Shown here: positions 1 to 12,659 of the stretch, piece after piece
Layout of the letters: every line of letters begins with the position of its first letter
How positions within the stretch are numbered: the stretch's first letter is position 1
From: Ceratorhiza oryzae-sativae
Taxonomy: Eukaryota; Basidiomycota; Agaricomycetes; Cantharellales; Ceratobasidiaceae
Direction: 5' to 3'
DNA length: 64,000 nucleotides
Assembly: GCA_030998015.1 (NCBI GenBank)
Contig: JARWMV010000011.1
Coordinates: 248,001 to 312,000, forward strand
Notes under the pieces: model-generated
What the model was told of the DNA's origin: nothing
The model's database searches: none
Seen by the model: the letters and a program-made list of their open reading frames with translations, nothing else
Made by a program: the position numbers and the translations under genes

Positions 1-57
1 ACTATATAGCCTGTGGGATGGATCAGCCCGCCTCATCCCCATCTCCGATAACCTCTA

Positions 58-1663
58 ATGTTGGCCCACGAGCACACCGGCGCCGGCTTTGGCACACGGG
101 CCATCCACGTCGGCGTAGAAGCTAATGCTGAGACCGGAGCTGTAATTGCGCCAATTTCTCTCAGCACAACATACAAACAAGATGGAGTAGGAAAGCACAA
201 GGTGAGCCCAATCACCCTGCTTACCTGTAATAAATAAATGAACTAATTCGAACTGATGTGTAATAGGGCTACGAATACTCCCGCTCGGATAACCCGAACC
301 GCAATCAACTCGAGCGATTACTTGCGTCGATAGAAGCTGGTGGCGGTAATGCAGTCGCGCTCTCGTCAGGAGTTGCCGCGATTGCTACCGCGCTCCAAGC
401 ACTCGGACCTGATGCCCACGTCGTCAGTGTTAACGATGTCTATGGAGGTACTTTTCGGTATGTATTAAAAGTATCGAGCTTGTTCAAACAAGGACGCTCA
501 CTGAATATCGCAGGTATATGGCTCGTATTGCTAAGGAGAACCAAGGTTTACAATCAACTTTTGTTGATCTCGAGAACGCCTCTGACGAGGAGATTATCGC
601 ATCTTTCCGCGAAAATACTAAGGTTTGTATACCCTCGGCCTATATCATAATTGTCGATACCGAACTACACTTCCAGCTTGTGTGGGTCGAGTCCCCAACC
701 AACCCCACTCTCCGCTTGGTCGATATTTCCAGAATCGCCCGGCTCGCCCATTCACATTCGTCCAACCCTCTCGTGCTAGTCGACAACACATTCATGTCCC
801 CATTCTACGCCTCTCCACTTCTACTGGGAGCCGACGCCGTCGTCCACAGCCTCACAAAATACGTCAATGGCCATTCGGACGTGGTCATGGGCGCCCTCAT
901 CGTACCCTCTGCAACTACTCACCCTCGAGCTGCTGCGTTTGCTGAGCGTACTCGCTTCCTCCAAAACGCCGCTGGTGCTGTTCCTAGTCCACACGACGCC
1001 TGGCTTGCACATCGTGGTGCAAAGACCCTGCACCTCCGCATGCAAGCCCATGGTCGTAACGCACTCAAGGTTGCTCAATATCTCGAGTCTATTTCCGGCC
1101 CTGGGTCTGCGGTGGAAAGTGTAACTTACCCCGGCTTGGCATCCCATCCTCACCACGAACTTGCAGTCCGACAGCTAGCGCCCCTTGCAAAGAGGTTTAT
1201 TGACGGATTGCCAGCCGATGAGGTTGCTGCTGGTATACCGTTTGGCGGGATGATTAGCTTTAGGATCGCTGGGGGGCTAGAAGAGGCTGAAAAGTTCTTG
1301 GTCAACAGCCGGTACTTTACTCTTGCCGAGAGTTTGGGAGGAGTCGAGAGCCTCGGCGAGGTCCCTGCCATCATGACGCACGGATCGATTCCCGAGGCCG
1401 AACGCATCGCACTGGGTATTACCGCCAACCTCATCAGGTTGAGTGTTGGTATCGAGGACGCGGATGATTTGATTGCAGATATCGAGCAGGCGCTCCGGAT
1501 TGCTGTTCCAAATGCCATATTACCAGCTCTTCCTTTAATCGACGCTCCTAAGACTAGCGAGACACCAAAGAGTAGTGCCTCTTCAATCCCATTGGACGCG
1601 ATTCAGGCTGCCCCGCTCCCCGGCTTGCTGAAACCAGAAGATCTGGAACCGTTGGATGATTAG
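58..1663 (+). CDS. CYS3: Cystathionine gamma-lyase (PLP-dependent trans-sulfuration enzyme)
   Basis: PLP enzyme of the Cys/Met-metabolism family; expected to cleave cystathionine to cysteine, 2-oxobutyrate and ammonia in the cytosol. Four exons fit: 58-201, 267-457, 514-622 and 677-1663 (476 codons plus stop), all introns GT-AG and 54-65 nt. The third intron is 54 nt and free of stops, so an unspliced reading looks falsely open. Motifs: the substrate/cofactor motif YEYSRSDNPNR in exon 2, the SSGVAAIATAL turn, VESPTNPTL, and the PLP-lysine motif SLTKYVNGHSDVVMG in exon 4. That lysine motif is closer to gamma-lyases than to bacterial gamma-synthases. The catalytic core matches the usual length of about 400 residues; some 60 extra C-terminal residues rich in Pro, Ala, Ser and Leu are unusual. 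The ATG at 58 opens the family-typical FGTRAIHVG start. Gamma-synthase activity cannot be excluded from sequence. Confidence 0.88.
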
Positions 1664-4504
1664 ATTGATTGGATATTCTTGGTTTTGGGCGTTTCCGGGT
1701 GCTTGTGTGTTGTTACCCAGAAACTCTCGTTCTCCATATGTGTAGCTTTACTTTCGCATTTACTCATATCAACGTAGCAGTACAATTCAATTTCTTTTTT
1801 TCGAAATTATTAGACAATGAGTATCGAACATGGATGAACACTGACAACACTACCTTGAATATGCACTTAACCTTCATGCGAAAAGTTTCATGTGGTGTAA
1901 ACCATATACCCTAATTCGGCGTGCCAAATAGTAGCATAAAAGCGTATTCCCTCAGCCATGGTAGCCTGGGCGCTCGTGGGGAAAGCCCCGCTTCCCTCCT
2001 AAAGAACAAGTGGCACTTGTCGATTGGTAATCGAGAATAAAACACTCGCACTCAGATATATAACGGAAACCTGTCAAGAAACGAGGGAGAAAGCGGGGCT
2101 GAAACTGCGTGCACCTGAGGTGAGATTCATTCAATAAGACCAAAGGCAGGCGTACAGAGATGTCACTCATCGGTTAGAAATTTTGAGAAATGGACACGAA
2201 TGGCTCAACGCCTAAACAAGAGACCTAGGCTCCAATTCACACCGCCCCGCTCCTAGTCCAACAGAGTTTTTTTCGGCTCTTGATCATCCATTTATTTGTC
2301 ACACTTTCAAGATTGCATACCTCTTTGTCTGCTCTACGGAACTCCAGTTCACGCGTGCGCTTGTTATACAATAGAACTGTGTCTAGGTGCATTTCAAGTC
2401 GAGTACCTGATATTTCACTTGCACCGGTATGTGCAAGATGATGCCTTGGTTATAAACCCTACACACCGGATGTTTCACATACTTGAGCCGATGGAAGCAT
2501 CGCTAAAGCCAGACGTGATATTAGGGGATCTTGAAGCCCCATCCTAGGCGTGGAAACGGTTTGGCAGGTACTTATATTGCTCTGCTTATCAGACTAGGTA
2601 GTTGTTAACATCAACCTATATGCGTGCATACATGACGCTAGCTTGGACACAGTAAGTTAATATCATCCCTGCCACAACACCATAGAAAACGGCACCGAGA
2701 GGTAAAATTGCGGAGCGAAGAGAAGATGTTCAAAGTTGAGATCTACATTGATGACCACGTGCTTCCGGCCGAGATGTGCATGAGCCACATCATCGCCTGT
2801 TATGCCGAAGTCGACTTCTGAGCGCTCATATCTCAACTTACCACGGGATCGGGGAGATGATGAAGCGTAAGTAAGGTAACAAAATGATAGCCTTCTTGCT
2901 AGTTTGAACCTTACGGCCTACCCAGCGCTCTGTGTGAGCGGATTTTGGAAGCGCCAACCATGTGTAAAGTTCCGAAACGTACGGGTTTGAGTGATGCAGC
3001 TGACTAACGCATCCAAGGTTTCAAACTAATCGGTCTTGTTCCGATGTTCGCTAATACACAGTTGTGCTCATCCGCAGCCTGCATGTAACCGCCGCACTAT
3101 ATAAAGCTGCGGCTCCGTCCAAACCGGATCAACCTGTCAAACTCAGGCAGCAATCGTACACTTACACCTTTGTTCCTCTTCACCGGGTGTAGTGTTTTCA
3201 GAAAGGATCACGAATCCAAGTGAGCAAAACGCCGTAATAATGCAGAAGGCTATCTCATGAGAACTTAATGATATTGGATCTAAATATGAGATCCCCGGGT
3301 CCGCGTTTTACCTGGCGGGTTTCTTGAGCAATGATTTGTCATTAGTGCCTAGTATTCTGGAAGCACGAGCCTTCTTGTTGGCTTCACAGTGTTGTAAATT
3401 TCCATCTGAAGTGCAACGCTCACCCACAAGGAAGCTTCCTTTTGTTGATTGTGTGTTTTATTCATGTGGGAGCTTAGGCTTCGAACTTTCAACCAAACGC
3501 ATATATATGCTAGAACTGCATAAACGGGAGGATAGGGTGGGTACCGTGGCTAGAAGGGGTGCTATGAAAAGGCGTTATATAAATCATACAGCCGTGTCTA
3601 CAGTACGGCATCGCATGATGGCATAATTCGGATAATATCACTACACAGCATCTAGCACTGTTTTTGTCCTATCAACCCTGAGTAATGGAATCAAGTCTTC
3701 GGTCAAATTCTAAGGGACATATTTGTACGATAACAGAAGCTTCTTTCCTTTCCGGTCGAATTGTTAGCCAGCTAGACCTTGGTCTTCAAAAGACCATACA
3801 AGTAGTGAAGTAACGGGATACTATAGCTATTCTACTGTTCGATGCGTTCATGATCCACAGAAATTTCAGTATTTGTAATTGGCGCAGGAACTCATAACCA
3901 CTATCATGGCGTTCTCCGGCCCCCGGTATCCACGACTGTAGATGTGAAACAGACGATCAGTACCTCACGAACCACCGATGTCGTCTCATCATTGCGCCTA
4001 CGGCCTGATCCGAGAGGTGTTCTTGAACCTATTTCTGAGAAGATGTTTCGACTGAATTTAATCCAACGTTACGCGGCTTCCTGAGAAAGAAACCGAGCGG
4101 ATTGAGGAAACAAAGGCCAGATATAGCACACCGCTGTCGGTCTGACAGCATGCGCATAGTCTCTAGAGGCCATGTTTGCCAGCACCGACGGGCTTTAAAA
4201 GCATAAAGGTCGCCACACCGCACCATTCGATCAGCGGATTCATCGAGAAAAGCATCTAGCTTTGAAGGTGGTGCCTATCTCTTAACACTGGTCCCCGAAG
4301 GATGGGTCCTGTAGGCTGATGTAGCGGAACTACGAAGGGTAACGCTAGCTAATAAATATATGCCATAATAGGATTACTCAGGATGGAATGATATGGGGGT
4401 GAACGGGCCCCGCTGGGCCAACTATGACAGGAGCAGCCGCCTGATTTAATATTTAAATTTGAAAATGAGACTGAGAAATTCATAACGATATGTAATTTCT
4501 CTGC
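1664..4504. other. 2.8-kb intergenic stretch, no gene recognised
   Basis: Both strands were read; only short open frames without family resemblance are present. The one notable site is a strong TATA-like element (TATATAAAG, 3098-3106, + strand) followed by T/C-rich sequence, which could start a transcript near 3130. No coding exon follows it that I can support. Confidence 0.5.
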
Positions 4505-4512
4505 TATAAAAT
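4505..4512 (+). promoter_or_regulatory. TATA-like box of the FAD oxidoreductase gene
   Basis: TATAAAAT lies 60 bp upstream of the chosen ATG at 4565, a normal spacing for a fungal TATA box and short 5' UTR. Inference from position and sequence only. Confidence 0.4.
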
Positions 4513-4564
4513 CAGTAACGTTGTCACTGCAACATCCATTTGCCTTGTGTCCCCCTTACAAAAT

Positions 4565-6567
4565 ATGTTCTGGCTCGGTTCACTCGCACTTACGATCTCT
4601 GCGTTCAGGCTCAGCGTTGCTGCTGACGCCTCGCCAGCCGCTAATGCTACAGCCAACTACAAGAATACATGCGCCACAATTGCACAGTCGGTATCCAGCT
4701 CTTCGGGAGTCTACTACCCAGGTTCAACTTTTCGAAAATTCTTGTCTTCCTTCTTACGCTTATCATAATACTTTGATTTTTGCAGGCCATCCACTTTACA
4801 CCAAAGGGAATAGCCACTGGGCCATCTCCAGCAGTCAAAACTCAGCTTGCGTCGTCGAGCCAGCCAACGCTCAGGATCTCTCAAAAATCGTATGTTCCAA
4901 CCTAATGCTTCAGTCTAGATACTGGTTCATCGTTTCTTCATTCAAAGCTCGGCGTCATCTCCAATACTGCTACTCCCTTTGGTATCCGTTCTGGTGGACA
5001 TGCCACCAACGCTGGCTTCTCCTCCACCCCTGGGTTCAGATCGCACTGTTCAAGCTCAGCGAGGTCACATACCACCCCGCTCCACTAGCGGCTGATGGAT
5101 CTGTCGGCACAGTCGACATTGGTGCTGGTCTTGTAAGTCTTGATCACTCTAGCTTGAGCATGACGGGTATTAATTGGGACACTTGGATTCCGTCACTAGA
5201 TCTGGGATAACGTGTATGCTGCACTTCAGCCACAGAATGTCACCGTGGTCGGGGGTCGAGTAACGGGTGTTGGCGTCGGTGGGTTCATCTGGGAGGCGGC
5301 TATAGCTGGTTGAGCAACCAGTATGGGTTAGTGCATAGCCGAACCATTCGCCCAGGTCTAGAGCTGACCGTGTTCTTAGGCTGACTATCGACACGGTCAC
5401 CGCATTTGAGGTTGTACTGCCAAACGGAACGGTCACTACTGCGACGGAAACCAGCAACACAGATCTCTTCTTCGGCTTGAGGGTGAGTTTGGGTTTCCAA
5501 TGTCAGAGCAAGATCTTACGTGGATTTCAGGGTGGATTCAACAACTTTGGAGTGGTGACCAAGTTCACTCTGCGTGCTTTCCCTCAAGGTCAGGTGTGGG
5601 GTGGTCTGCAGACGTTCACTGTGGACCAACTGGATCGTGTGGGGAATGCAACGGTGGACTTTATCAACCAGGTGACTGATCCGAAGGCGGGCATCATCAC
5701 CACGTACAACTTTTTGCTCGGTCAAGTAAGTTCTTCACTGAATACGTGGTAGAGTCTGTGCATGAGCTCTGTTTATTTGATGTAGCCTGGAGTTTCGCTC
5801 TTGATGTTTTATGATGGGCCAACCCCTCCCGCCGGGATCTTCGAACGATTCACATCGATCACGCACTTCTCGTCTGATGTTTCGACACGAAGCCTCACGA
5901 GCTTGGTGCAAGCGAGTCCCGCTAATGCAACAGCCGGGGTTCGGTGAGTCTTAGGCAACTTGGTTGGACGATATGTTAACGGTGGTGGTTATAGGGGTGC
6001 CTTCAACACTGTGGCGTTAAAGACTTATTCACCCGCTTTAATCAACCAAGTCCTGAACCAGACCAAAGTAAGCATAATTTCCGAGCATTATGTTTTTCAG
6101 GATCTAAATGCCATACATAGTTCTGGGGCAACCAGCTCGGGGTTAGGACAGCTACTTTCCTCTCTTACGATGTGGAACCATTCCTGCCTTCCATGACGGC
6201 CAGGAGCAAGGGCGGCGCCTATCCTCATGACAACTACCTGATACCTCTCAACCTGTATTTTGCCTGGACCTCTTCGCTCGAGGACAGTCGTTTCATAGCC
6301 GCGCAGAAAGAAAGCGTGCGAGTGATCTTGCAACAAGCGATCGCAGAGGGTCAAGACATTGCAGGACCGAAGCAAATCAAGTATGGCAACTACTCTCCTG
6401 GGGACGAGAACCTGCAGTCGTAAGTGATTTCGTTTTTTTCTAAGATATGTAATCTAAAATGCTTGGGGCTTAGCATCTATGGAGACAATCTGTCTCGGCT
6501 GCAGACTATCAAAGCTCAGTACGATCCGAACAACGTGATGGGCTTAGCAGGAGGCTACAAGTTCTAA
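4565..6567 (+). CDS. Secreted FAD-linked oxidoreductase, berberine-bridge-enzyme type, with two apparent 1-nt deletions
   Basis: Ten exons fit: 4565-4721, 4786-4889, 4948-5132, 5200-5326, 5380-5482, 5531-5725, 5786-5943, 5995-6067, 6121-6419, 6474-6567. The product starts with a signal peptide (MFWLGSLALTISAF...), so it is secreted. The PCMH-type FAD domain carries GIRSGGHA, whose His is the usual covalent FAD site. The second site (the Cys of bicovalent members) is absent: the matching segment reads GVGVGGF. The C-terminal BBE motif is NVMGLAGGYKF. Such enzymes oxidise sugars, alkaloids or other secondary metabolites; the substrate is unknown. The frame breaks twice, near 5034 (GGG where GGGG is expected) and near 5290 (ATCTGGG for ATCCTGGG). 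Exons total 1,495 nt, exactly two short of 499 codons. Assembly indels are likelier than a true pseudogene, since all splice sites and the rest of the frame are intact. Confidence 0.82.
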
Positions 6568-7758
6568 TCATGTAGTACTTTCCTAGAAATAGACAGAGAT
6601 TTTCAAACGAGCTAGTTTTAACCCGAATGAATCACTTTCGTAGAATAGTGATGGGACCAACTGTCGGATATTCGTTACCATCATGGTTTCTGTCGCGCGA
6701 TCTTAGGGTATTGCAGAAACTGAAGCATTTGTGCCCGATTTGCACAACCTTTTGAGCCATCCAGTCATCTTACCCAAACCTGCGCAGCGCTTTTGCGTGC
6801 TGCAGATATACCTGTTTGCAGGTCGGGCGGAAAGGAACAAATGTTCAGAACAGGGCGAGAGCACACATACACGAAGGCGAAATCTCAGGCACATAACGCC
6901 CAGTCCCGTACACAACGCGGAAAAGAAGCCACAGCACAGATCCGGAATGGCTTCTCCAAATTTGCCACTATGTACAGATAGGAACTGCGCAGGAAATCGT
7001 CGCTCCTCGATCAAGTATTGAGTCACCATTTGAATCTGGATCCTCCCATTCCTGGCGAGCCTGCATTAGCATATCACTGGTTAAGCAAGCTTTGGAGCCC
7101 TCACTAGACACTGATAGTGCCCGAAGCTGATGCTACTCTCGGTCTAGCGCGTGTTCGAAAGCGTACTTCGATATGTGTAGCTCGTTCGGGCTAGTTAGAT
7201 TTTCGGCTTGCAGCCGAGCAGCCGCGGAATATTGTCGCTCACCATCGGAAATCCGTTTCAGTACAAATCACGCCACTCATGTAAAGTACCGGGCGTGGTT
7301 TCACTGCGGAGTCGCGCAAGAGCCCCGCAAAACTGGAGTTCTACATCGGCAAATCGGCCGGAGGAAGCTCATCGATTTCAAATTCCCCAATGCTTTCAGA
7401 GGATTGTAATGTATTTCGATCAATTTTTAGAACTTGCTGGGGGCGCAATTATACTTCGTGACTTGGATCAGTTTTCATACCCTTCCGCGCCGTCTAAAAT
7501 TGCTACATAGTTTTTCATTGCGCGCAACGGTATTGTCTGTCAATTTCAGTCCGCTTGCTGTCGTGTCGCTAGTCCTTCATCCTCGGAGCGATGCCAGCAT
7601 TGAGCTGGGGCACAGGGACGAATTGCGAGTGGGTTTCAATTTGTGATAAGTGGTCAATCTAACGGAGTTATATCGTTAGGTATGCAGATCGGATCGGGCA
7701 AGTATATGCGATGCCCAGGCGCGTATCAATTTCTCTAAATCGCTACATCTCCCTTTCG
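6568..7758. other. Intergenic stretch, nothing recognised
   Basis: Lies between the oxidoreductase stop and the transposase stop. Only short open frames with no family resemblance. It may contain the 3' end of the Plavaka-type element, but no terminal repeat or target duplication could be recognised. Confidence 0.4.
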
Positions 7759-10700
7759 TTACCAGCCCACATCTTCATCCTCATGACATTCAGCCATCCC
7801 ATCGCCTCCCCCGTCTGAATCCTCTCCATCACTCTCACTATCATCTTCGTCCACTTCCGAACCTTGAGCATCTGCCTCGTCATCACTTCCAATATCGTTG
7901 ATATCTTCTTTCTCATTGTACTCATATGCTGAATGATAAAATATATTCAGCGCCCGAAGCTACTCGCGTGTAGGATGAGTGGAGATAATCCAATACCTGA
8001 TCCCAGTGCCTCTAAGGTGATTCCAGCTGCAGTTACCGACGTGGTCGAAAGGGTCATATGGCCAATGGCCATCCCGCCAAATCGCGTGAGCATGTCACGA
8101 TCGGCGAACCTATCGCCCGAGAGAATCAGACATGAAGTGCGCCTTTTTGGTGGGGTAGACTTGCCTTGCAATATAGTGGTGCTTCCAGTCGCCAGCTGTG
8201 CGGACATCTGCAGCTATTGAATCTATAGATTCAAGATAACTTGCAGTCTGTCCCCCCACAAAACGGGGGATCAAGTGAACGGCACGAATCACATCGACCG
8301 GGTCAATAAAGTCAAATGCGTGAAACTCCTCCGAATCCGGGAAATAGCCAACTTGATCAAGTCGACATGTATTCCAGCCTCCCGGAACGTCGGTCATACG
8401 AGAAAGCCACCGTACCCACAAGAAATCCATTCGTTTTGGGCGTGAGCCGTTATGCGATACATTGGCGTGGTATATGCCCATCACTCGCGCATACCAGAAC
8501 CAGTGAGCGCCGATCTCCCCAAGGCCGTATTGATCTGAAGGAGCCATAACGAATCGTTTTTGAGTCGAGGGATTGACTGTGTCTTGAGCGCGGCGCACAT
8601 CGTACGTTGTGTAGTGAATTTTGAGGGTTTGATGTGAGTATATTCTATCGTGCTGAAAATGAACCCGAGCAAGCTCGAGATCATTGCGAGCCCGTTCATC
8701 CTCATACCGATCTCCTAAAATGCGGGCCAACAAATGTGCCTTCACTCGGGGGAGGAAGGCCTTAGATTCAAAGGAATTGGTATAACGCATATATGCTACT
8801 TGAAGGTCATCTTACCTTGACTGCCGGTTCACTGCCACTTTCGTCTAGTCCAATTGGAACGATTATTGGATTCTTTTGGGACAGTGCGATTTGATAAGGG
8901 GAGTGACCAGTGTCGTGGGCCGGAAGGCTCTCTGAGTGGTTGGTTGCCGTCGAAAGTGCAGATAGCTTCGCGCTGGGAGGGGGATGGGAAGCTTTTAGTT
9001 GGTCATTAATGTCGTTCAATCGGCTTGTAATCCTTTGAATCTTTCCCATCTGGGAAAGATACTCTCGTCCGTTTGTTCAGGAATAGTTCCGTTTGTCGTG
9101 TCGATGTAAAAGCTCGCCCTATATGTGAATTGAATGATATGCATTAAAACCTCATCGAGCGACTCACAGTTTGAGTAGAAACCGAATCCGTCGTCCCTAC
9201 AGATGCTACAGAATCCGGATAGTCCCCCAGCGCATGAAACTTCACCGTATTGAGCGTGAAGTATTTTCGGCGCCGGCCAACATCAGGGATATTTTCGTCT
9301 AAGTTAGCAGCCTCTGATTGAACGTTTAAAGCTGCTCGTGGCCTAGCCTTCTTCCGAATCCTCCGTTCACGAGCCATGTATTCACTTGTGGTTTCATAAA
9401 CCTCAATTTCTGAGGTATATGCTTCAAACTCCCGTAATTCGTAACCCAATCGAGTTGTGGTGTGGCGCAGCGCAGTGAGCGACACATCAGTATGTCGCCG
9501 AAGCTTTGCTAGCCCATGCCACCGAGCTAAAACGTACAGTAAAACAAGGACCTTAGCCTCGATTGAACGTGGCAAAAGTCCTTCAACGACTGGTATAATG
9601 CACTTGAAACGTTCACGGAAATTAACAAACGATATAGCCCCCACATCCTCCTCACCTGTAATATATCCTCATAGTTTCGAGCTGCTGGTCGGGTCATATC
9701 CGAGACATCCTCGGTGAATGGGCGGATTGTCCCAGCGCCAAATGATGGAACCAGACGGAAGCTGTCAAGACAATTGCAGTGATGTAAATTAGTAAATCGT
9801 AATCATGGAGTGGAACTAACCGCTCGTCAAATGCTGCCACCGTTTTTGAATTGATGGACTCCAGTATCCGAAGGATATGCTGAAAGACCGATTTCCAAAC
9901 TCCAAGCTCAAACTCATGCAGGAAATCGATCGTTAAGGACTCGAATATATTGAAACCGAGACATCGAAGCCGATGCGAAAATGCATTCTATTTTATGTGA
10001 CCCAAATTATTGTTTTCAATATTTTCCGTTGCGGTGGGCAAATTTTAAGACAGCTTACATTGGTTGGGACATATGAATGCGGGCGAAGCAGCTGTTCAAC
10101 GCCCTTTGAGTTGACTGCACGGCCTTCTGTGTAGATAATCGATCTGGCATCTTGTACTAGATTATATCTTTCTCGATTGTCAGTCCGTTTAAGCCGCTTT
10201 CGCAGAACCATATCACTCGGAAGTCCCATATTTCGAAATTCCGACTTTGGCATACTGCACCGTGTACAGGGTCGCAGCGATTTCATGCCACGAAGCGTAG
10301 CCAAGAGAACCCTGCGTACCATTAGCATCGTGCTTAATGAAGGGATTAAAATCCTACTTCTCAGGATAGTCTGCTGAATATGAAAAAATTCGAGGGAATA
10401 CTCTCCGCGTAATTCCATCTGTGCATTCAATCACAATACCATTGCGCCATGCCCGCAAAAAATCATCGGTTAGGAGGTACTTCCACATCTCATGAAAGAG
10501 TTCACGACGTAGATGTGTAAGTAACGCCTTCGGTAATGCCCGATTGCCTTCCAGCTTGCATATCTGATCCTTTATGCTCGGTGGTAACTAGATGAGACTG
10601 GTCAAAATGCCTAGGATTGAAAATTCATGATTTAAATCCACTCACAGAAGGCATGAAAGCCAGCTCATAATGGTTTTTCGAGTCTGGTTTGCATCGCTCA

Positions 10701-12044
10701 TACTTTGACAAGTTCCCAAAACTCACACGAATCGGCCAGGCTTTCGCATTGCCAAAATTGGCCAGTTGAGTTGCATCGGAGAATATCATAATGGCAGCAA
10801 TGCATCGCGGTAGCTTACAGGGCTCATCTAGAAGAATTTCCTGCACCTGACAATGCATTTCAAGCATTCGAGGTGATTCGTAAACCTCCCCATATGCCTG
10901 GTAGTCTTCGGATGATCCAGGATTGCAGCAATGTGTTTCGTACAGCTTGTAATGAAAAAAACGTGGGTTGTTATTTGAAAACGATGCCTGGACTGTTTGA
11001 AGTAGCGAGAAGCATTGGTGAACTGGAATAGATATGGTATGCAGACTGGGTTTTGAGCGATGAAGCACAGCAGCAGCAGGTGTGCGAGGAGGGATTGGCA
11101 ACTTCAGAGTAGCATGGACAAATCCCGAAGAGGATGGTGAGTAGGATGCCAATGCGTCATCTAAACTACCCCATTTAACCCCCGAAAGATTGGAAGGGAT
11201 AAAGTCTGGGTGGCATATTACATCATTGATGAGTGATTTGCAAGACTGCTCTGATTTCTGCACACTGCCGTTCCAGTGCCAATACTGTAGTCTAAATGCA
11301 GAGACATTTGGACATGGGGCAACAAGATCAGATGGCAAAGTGGGAGTTGGCACAATGTTTTCCTCGATTGTGTGTTGGACATCTGACAAGTCACCTAGTT
11401 CACAAAGAGAGTCAGGGATGGTTTGGGGCTTGGTGGGGTAGACTCAGTATTGTCTGAAAGAATCAGGGGATGTTCTGTATGGTATAGGCTTGGGTGGTAT
11501 GCAAAGGAATATTTGGTGAGCTTGAGAGGTGTTTGGCACCACTAGGCTAGAACTGGGGGGAAGTGCTGCTGGTGCCTCTGGGAGGATGTCAATTTCATGG
11601 TGATGTTGCCCAAGGGCTGGCCAGTAAGAGGGAGTATGGGGAGCAGTGTCAAGAAAAATGCTTGCATCAGAAATTGAGGGCTGAGGTAAACAATTGCCAG
11701 TTATATGCACTGAATTTGGGGTTGAATCCACATCAGCTTGGGCTGGACTTGTATGCAAAGCACCAGGGGTCCCCTACATAGGGCTGTTTAAATTAACAGG
11801 TGGTTTTCAATAAAAGCTATGAGATAATCACTGATTGTGTTATTGGACCATCAATCCGCATACACTTGGATAGTTGTTCATTGTTGGCCTTTTTCGATGC
11901 CTTCCTTTTGCATGAAAGTTCAAGGGCCACCTCATTTGCCTGCATAACCAACAACAGAGCAGAACACTGATTACAGTGTAGCTTGTATGACTTTGGGTTT
12001 GTTGTCCAGTATGGGCATTCAGTACAGGTATAATGGTCAGACAT
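7759..12044 (-). pseudogene. Plavaka-type DNA transposase gene, nearly intact, one in-frame TGA
   Basis: Spliced minus-strand gene in which all blocks known from agaricomycete Plavaka proteins appear in order. N-terminal Cys/His cluster (YTCTECPYWTTNPKSYKLHC, about 12000-12040). Pro/Ser-rich linker ending TSPDSFRQY, then stop, then VYPTKP. Core block near 10700-11300 with LPRCIAAIMIFSDATQLANF and FGNAKAWPIRVSFGN. A SADYPEK-VLLATLRG block with a CTRC pair at 10250-10370. An IPVVEGLLP / NTVKFHALGDY block at 9200-9640. C-terminal IHYTTYDVRRAQD, FIDPVDVIRAVHLIP and ADRDMLTRFGG blocks and a Glu/Asp-rich tail. Introns are short, e.g. AA|gtagga...cgcag|G near 10300-10350. The stop at 11444-11446 sits in phase inside FRQY*VYPTKP and fits CGA changed to TGA. 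Family identity comes from remembered conserved blocks; whether the copy is active is doubtful. Confidence 0.72.
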
Positions 12045-12659
12045 GCCAGGGGTTATTGAAGCTGGAGAGAGGGGAATAGGTGATGTATCGATGAAGACCT
12101 TTGCCCCACCTCTGTCTTGTAACCACAAAACACTCAGATAGATGCAGACACCCATGGAAACACCACTTAAAATTTTTATAAAGCTACATCATGGAACTGT
12201 ACATATGGGGAATTGTGGTTGTCAGGTAAGTAGCAGACCTAAACAGTATAGGAATTCGCTCACTTTTTCTCTCATAATTTGCAACCATCTACAATTTTGG
12301 ATAAATTCCCTTCCTCTAGCAATGCTGAACATGAGCACTCTGTCTCCAAGGAATGCACCAAATTCCATCAAAACAGCACAAAAATATTTAATATTAAAAG
12401 CATGGGTTAGCATGCCAGGCTCTTGGCCCTAAATCTCTGCTCAAGCATGCCACACTCCACAGCTGCCCAGTCTCAGTGCTTCAGTAGTGTCCAGAGTCAG
12501 CAGCCCATTGCATTGCATGGTCATCGACACTTGCTTGAACCAATGCCATCTGATGGTTCCAACAAGGATGGCCTGCCACCAGCCAGGTGAGCACAGTGAG
12601 TGTCCAGCATCTACTCAAGTATCCATGGGATTGCTGATTAACATGCATATATAATATTT
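12045..12659. other. Gap between the divergent Plavaka and DUF6698-like genes
   Basis: About 600 bp between the Plavaka start codon (minus strand) and the first recognisable exon of the DUF6698-like gene (plus strand). Two small open frames at 12142-12432 (+) and 12222-12413 (-) have no family resemblance. A Ser/Gln-rich stretch around 12450-12590 on the + strand may be 5' coding sequence of the DUF6698-like gene, but no start codon could be fixed. Confidence 0.35.

Noticed and set aside
2726..2821. Small + strand frame starting MFKVEIYIDDHVLPAEM (31 codons)
   Set aside because: Reads like protein at its start but is short, has no exon partner, promoter context or family resemblance; chance cannot be excluded.
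4547..4564. Upstream GTG start for the FAD oxidoreductase
   Set aside because: Fungal nuclear genes start at ATG; the ATG at 4565 begins a good signal peptide and has a TATA box at suitable spacing.
4521..5210. Long unspliced + strand frame over the first exons of the oxidoreductase
   Set aside because: It crosses two introns; only the part after 5034 is real coding sequence, made contiguous by the apparent base deletion.
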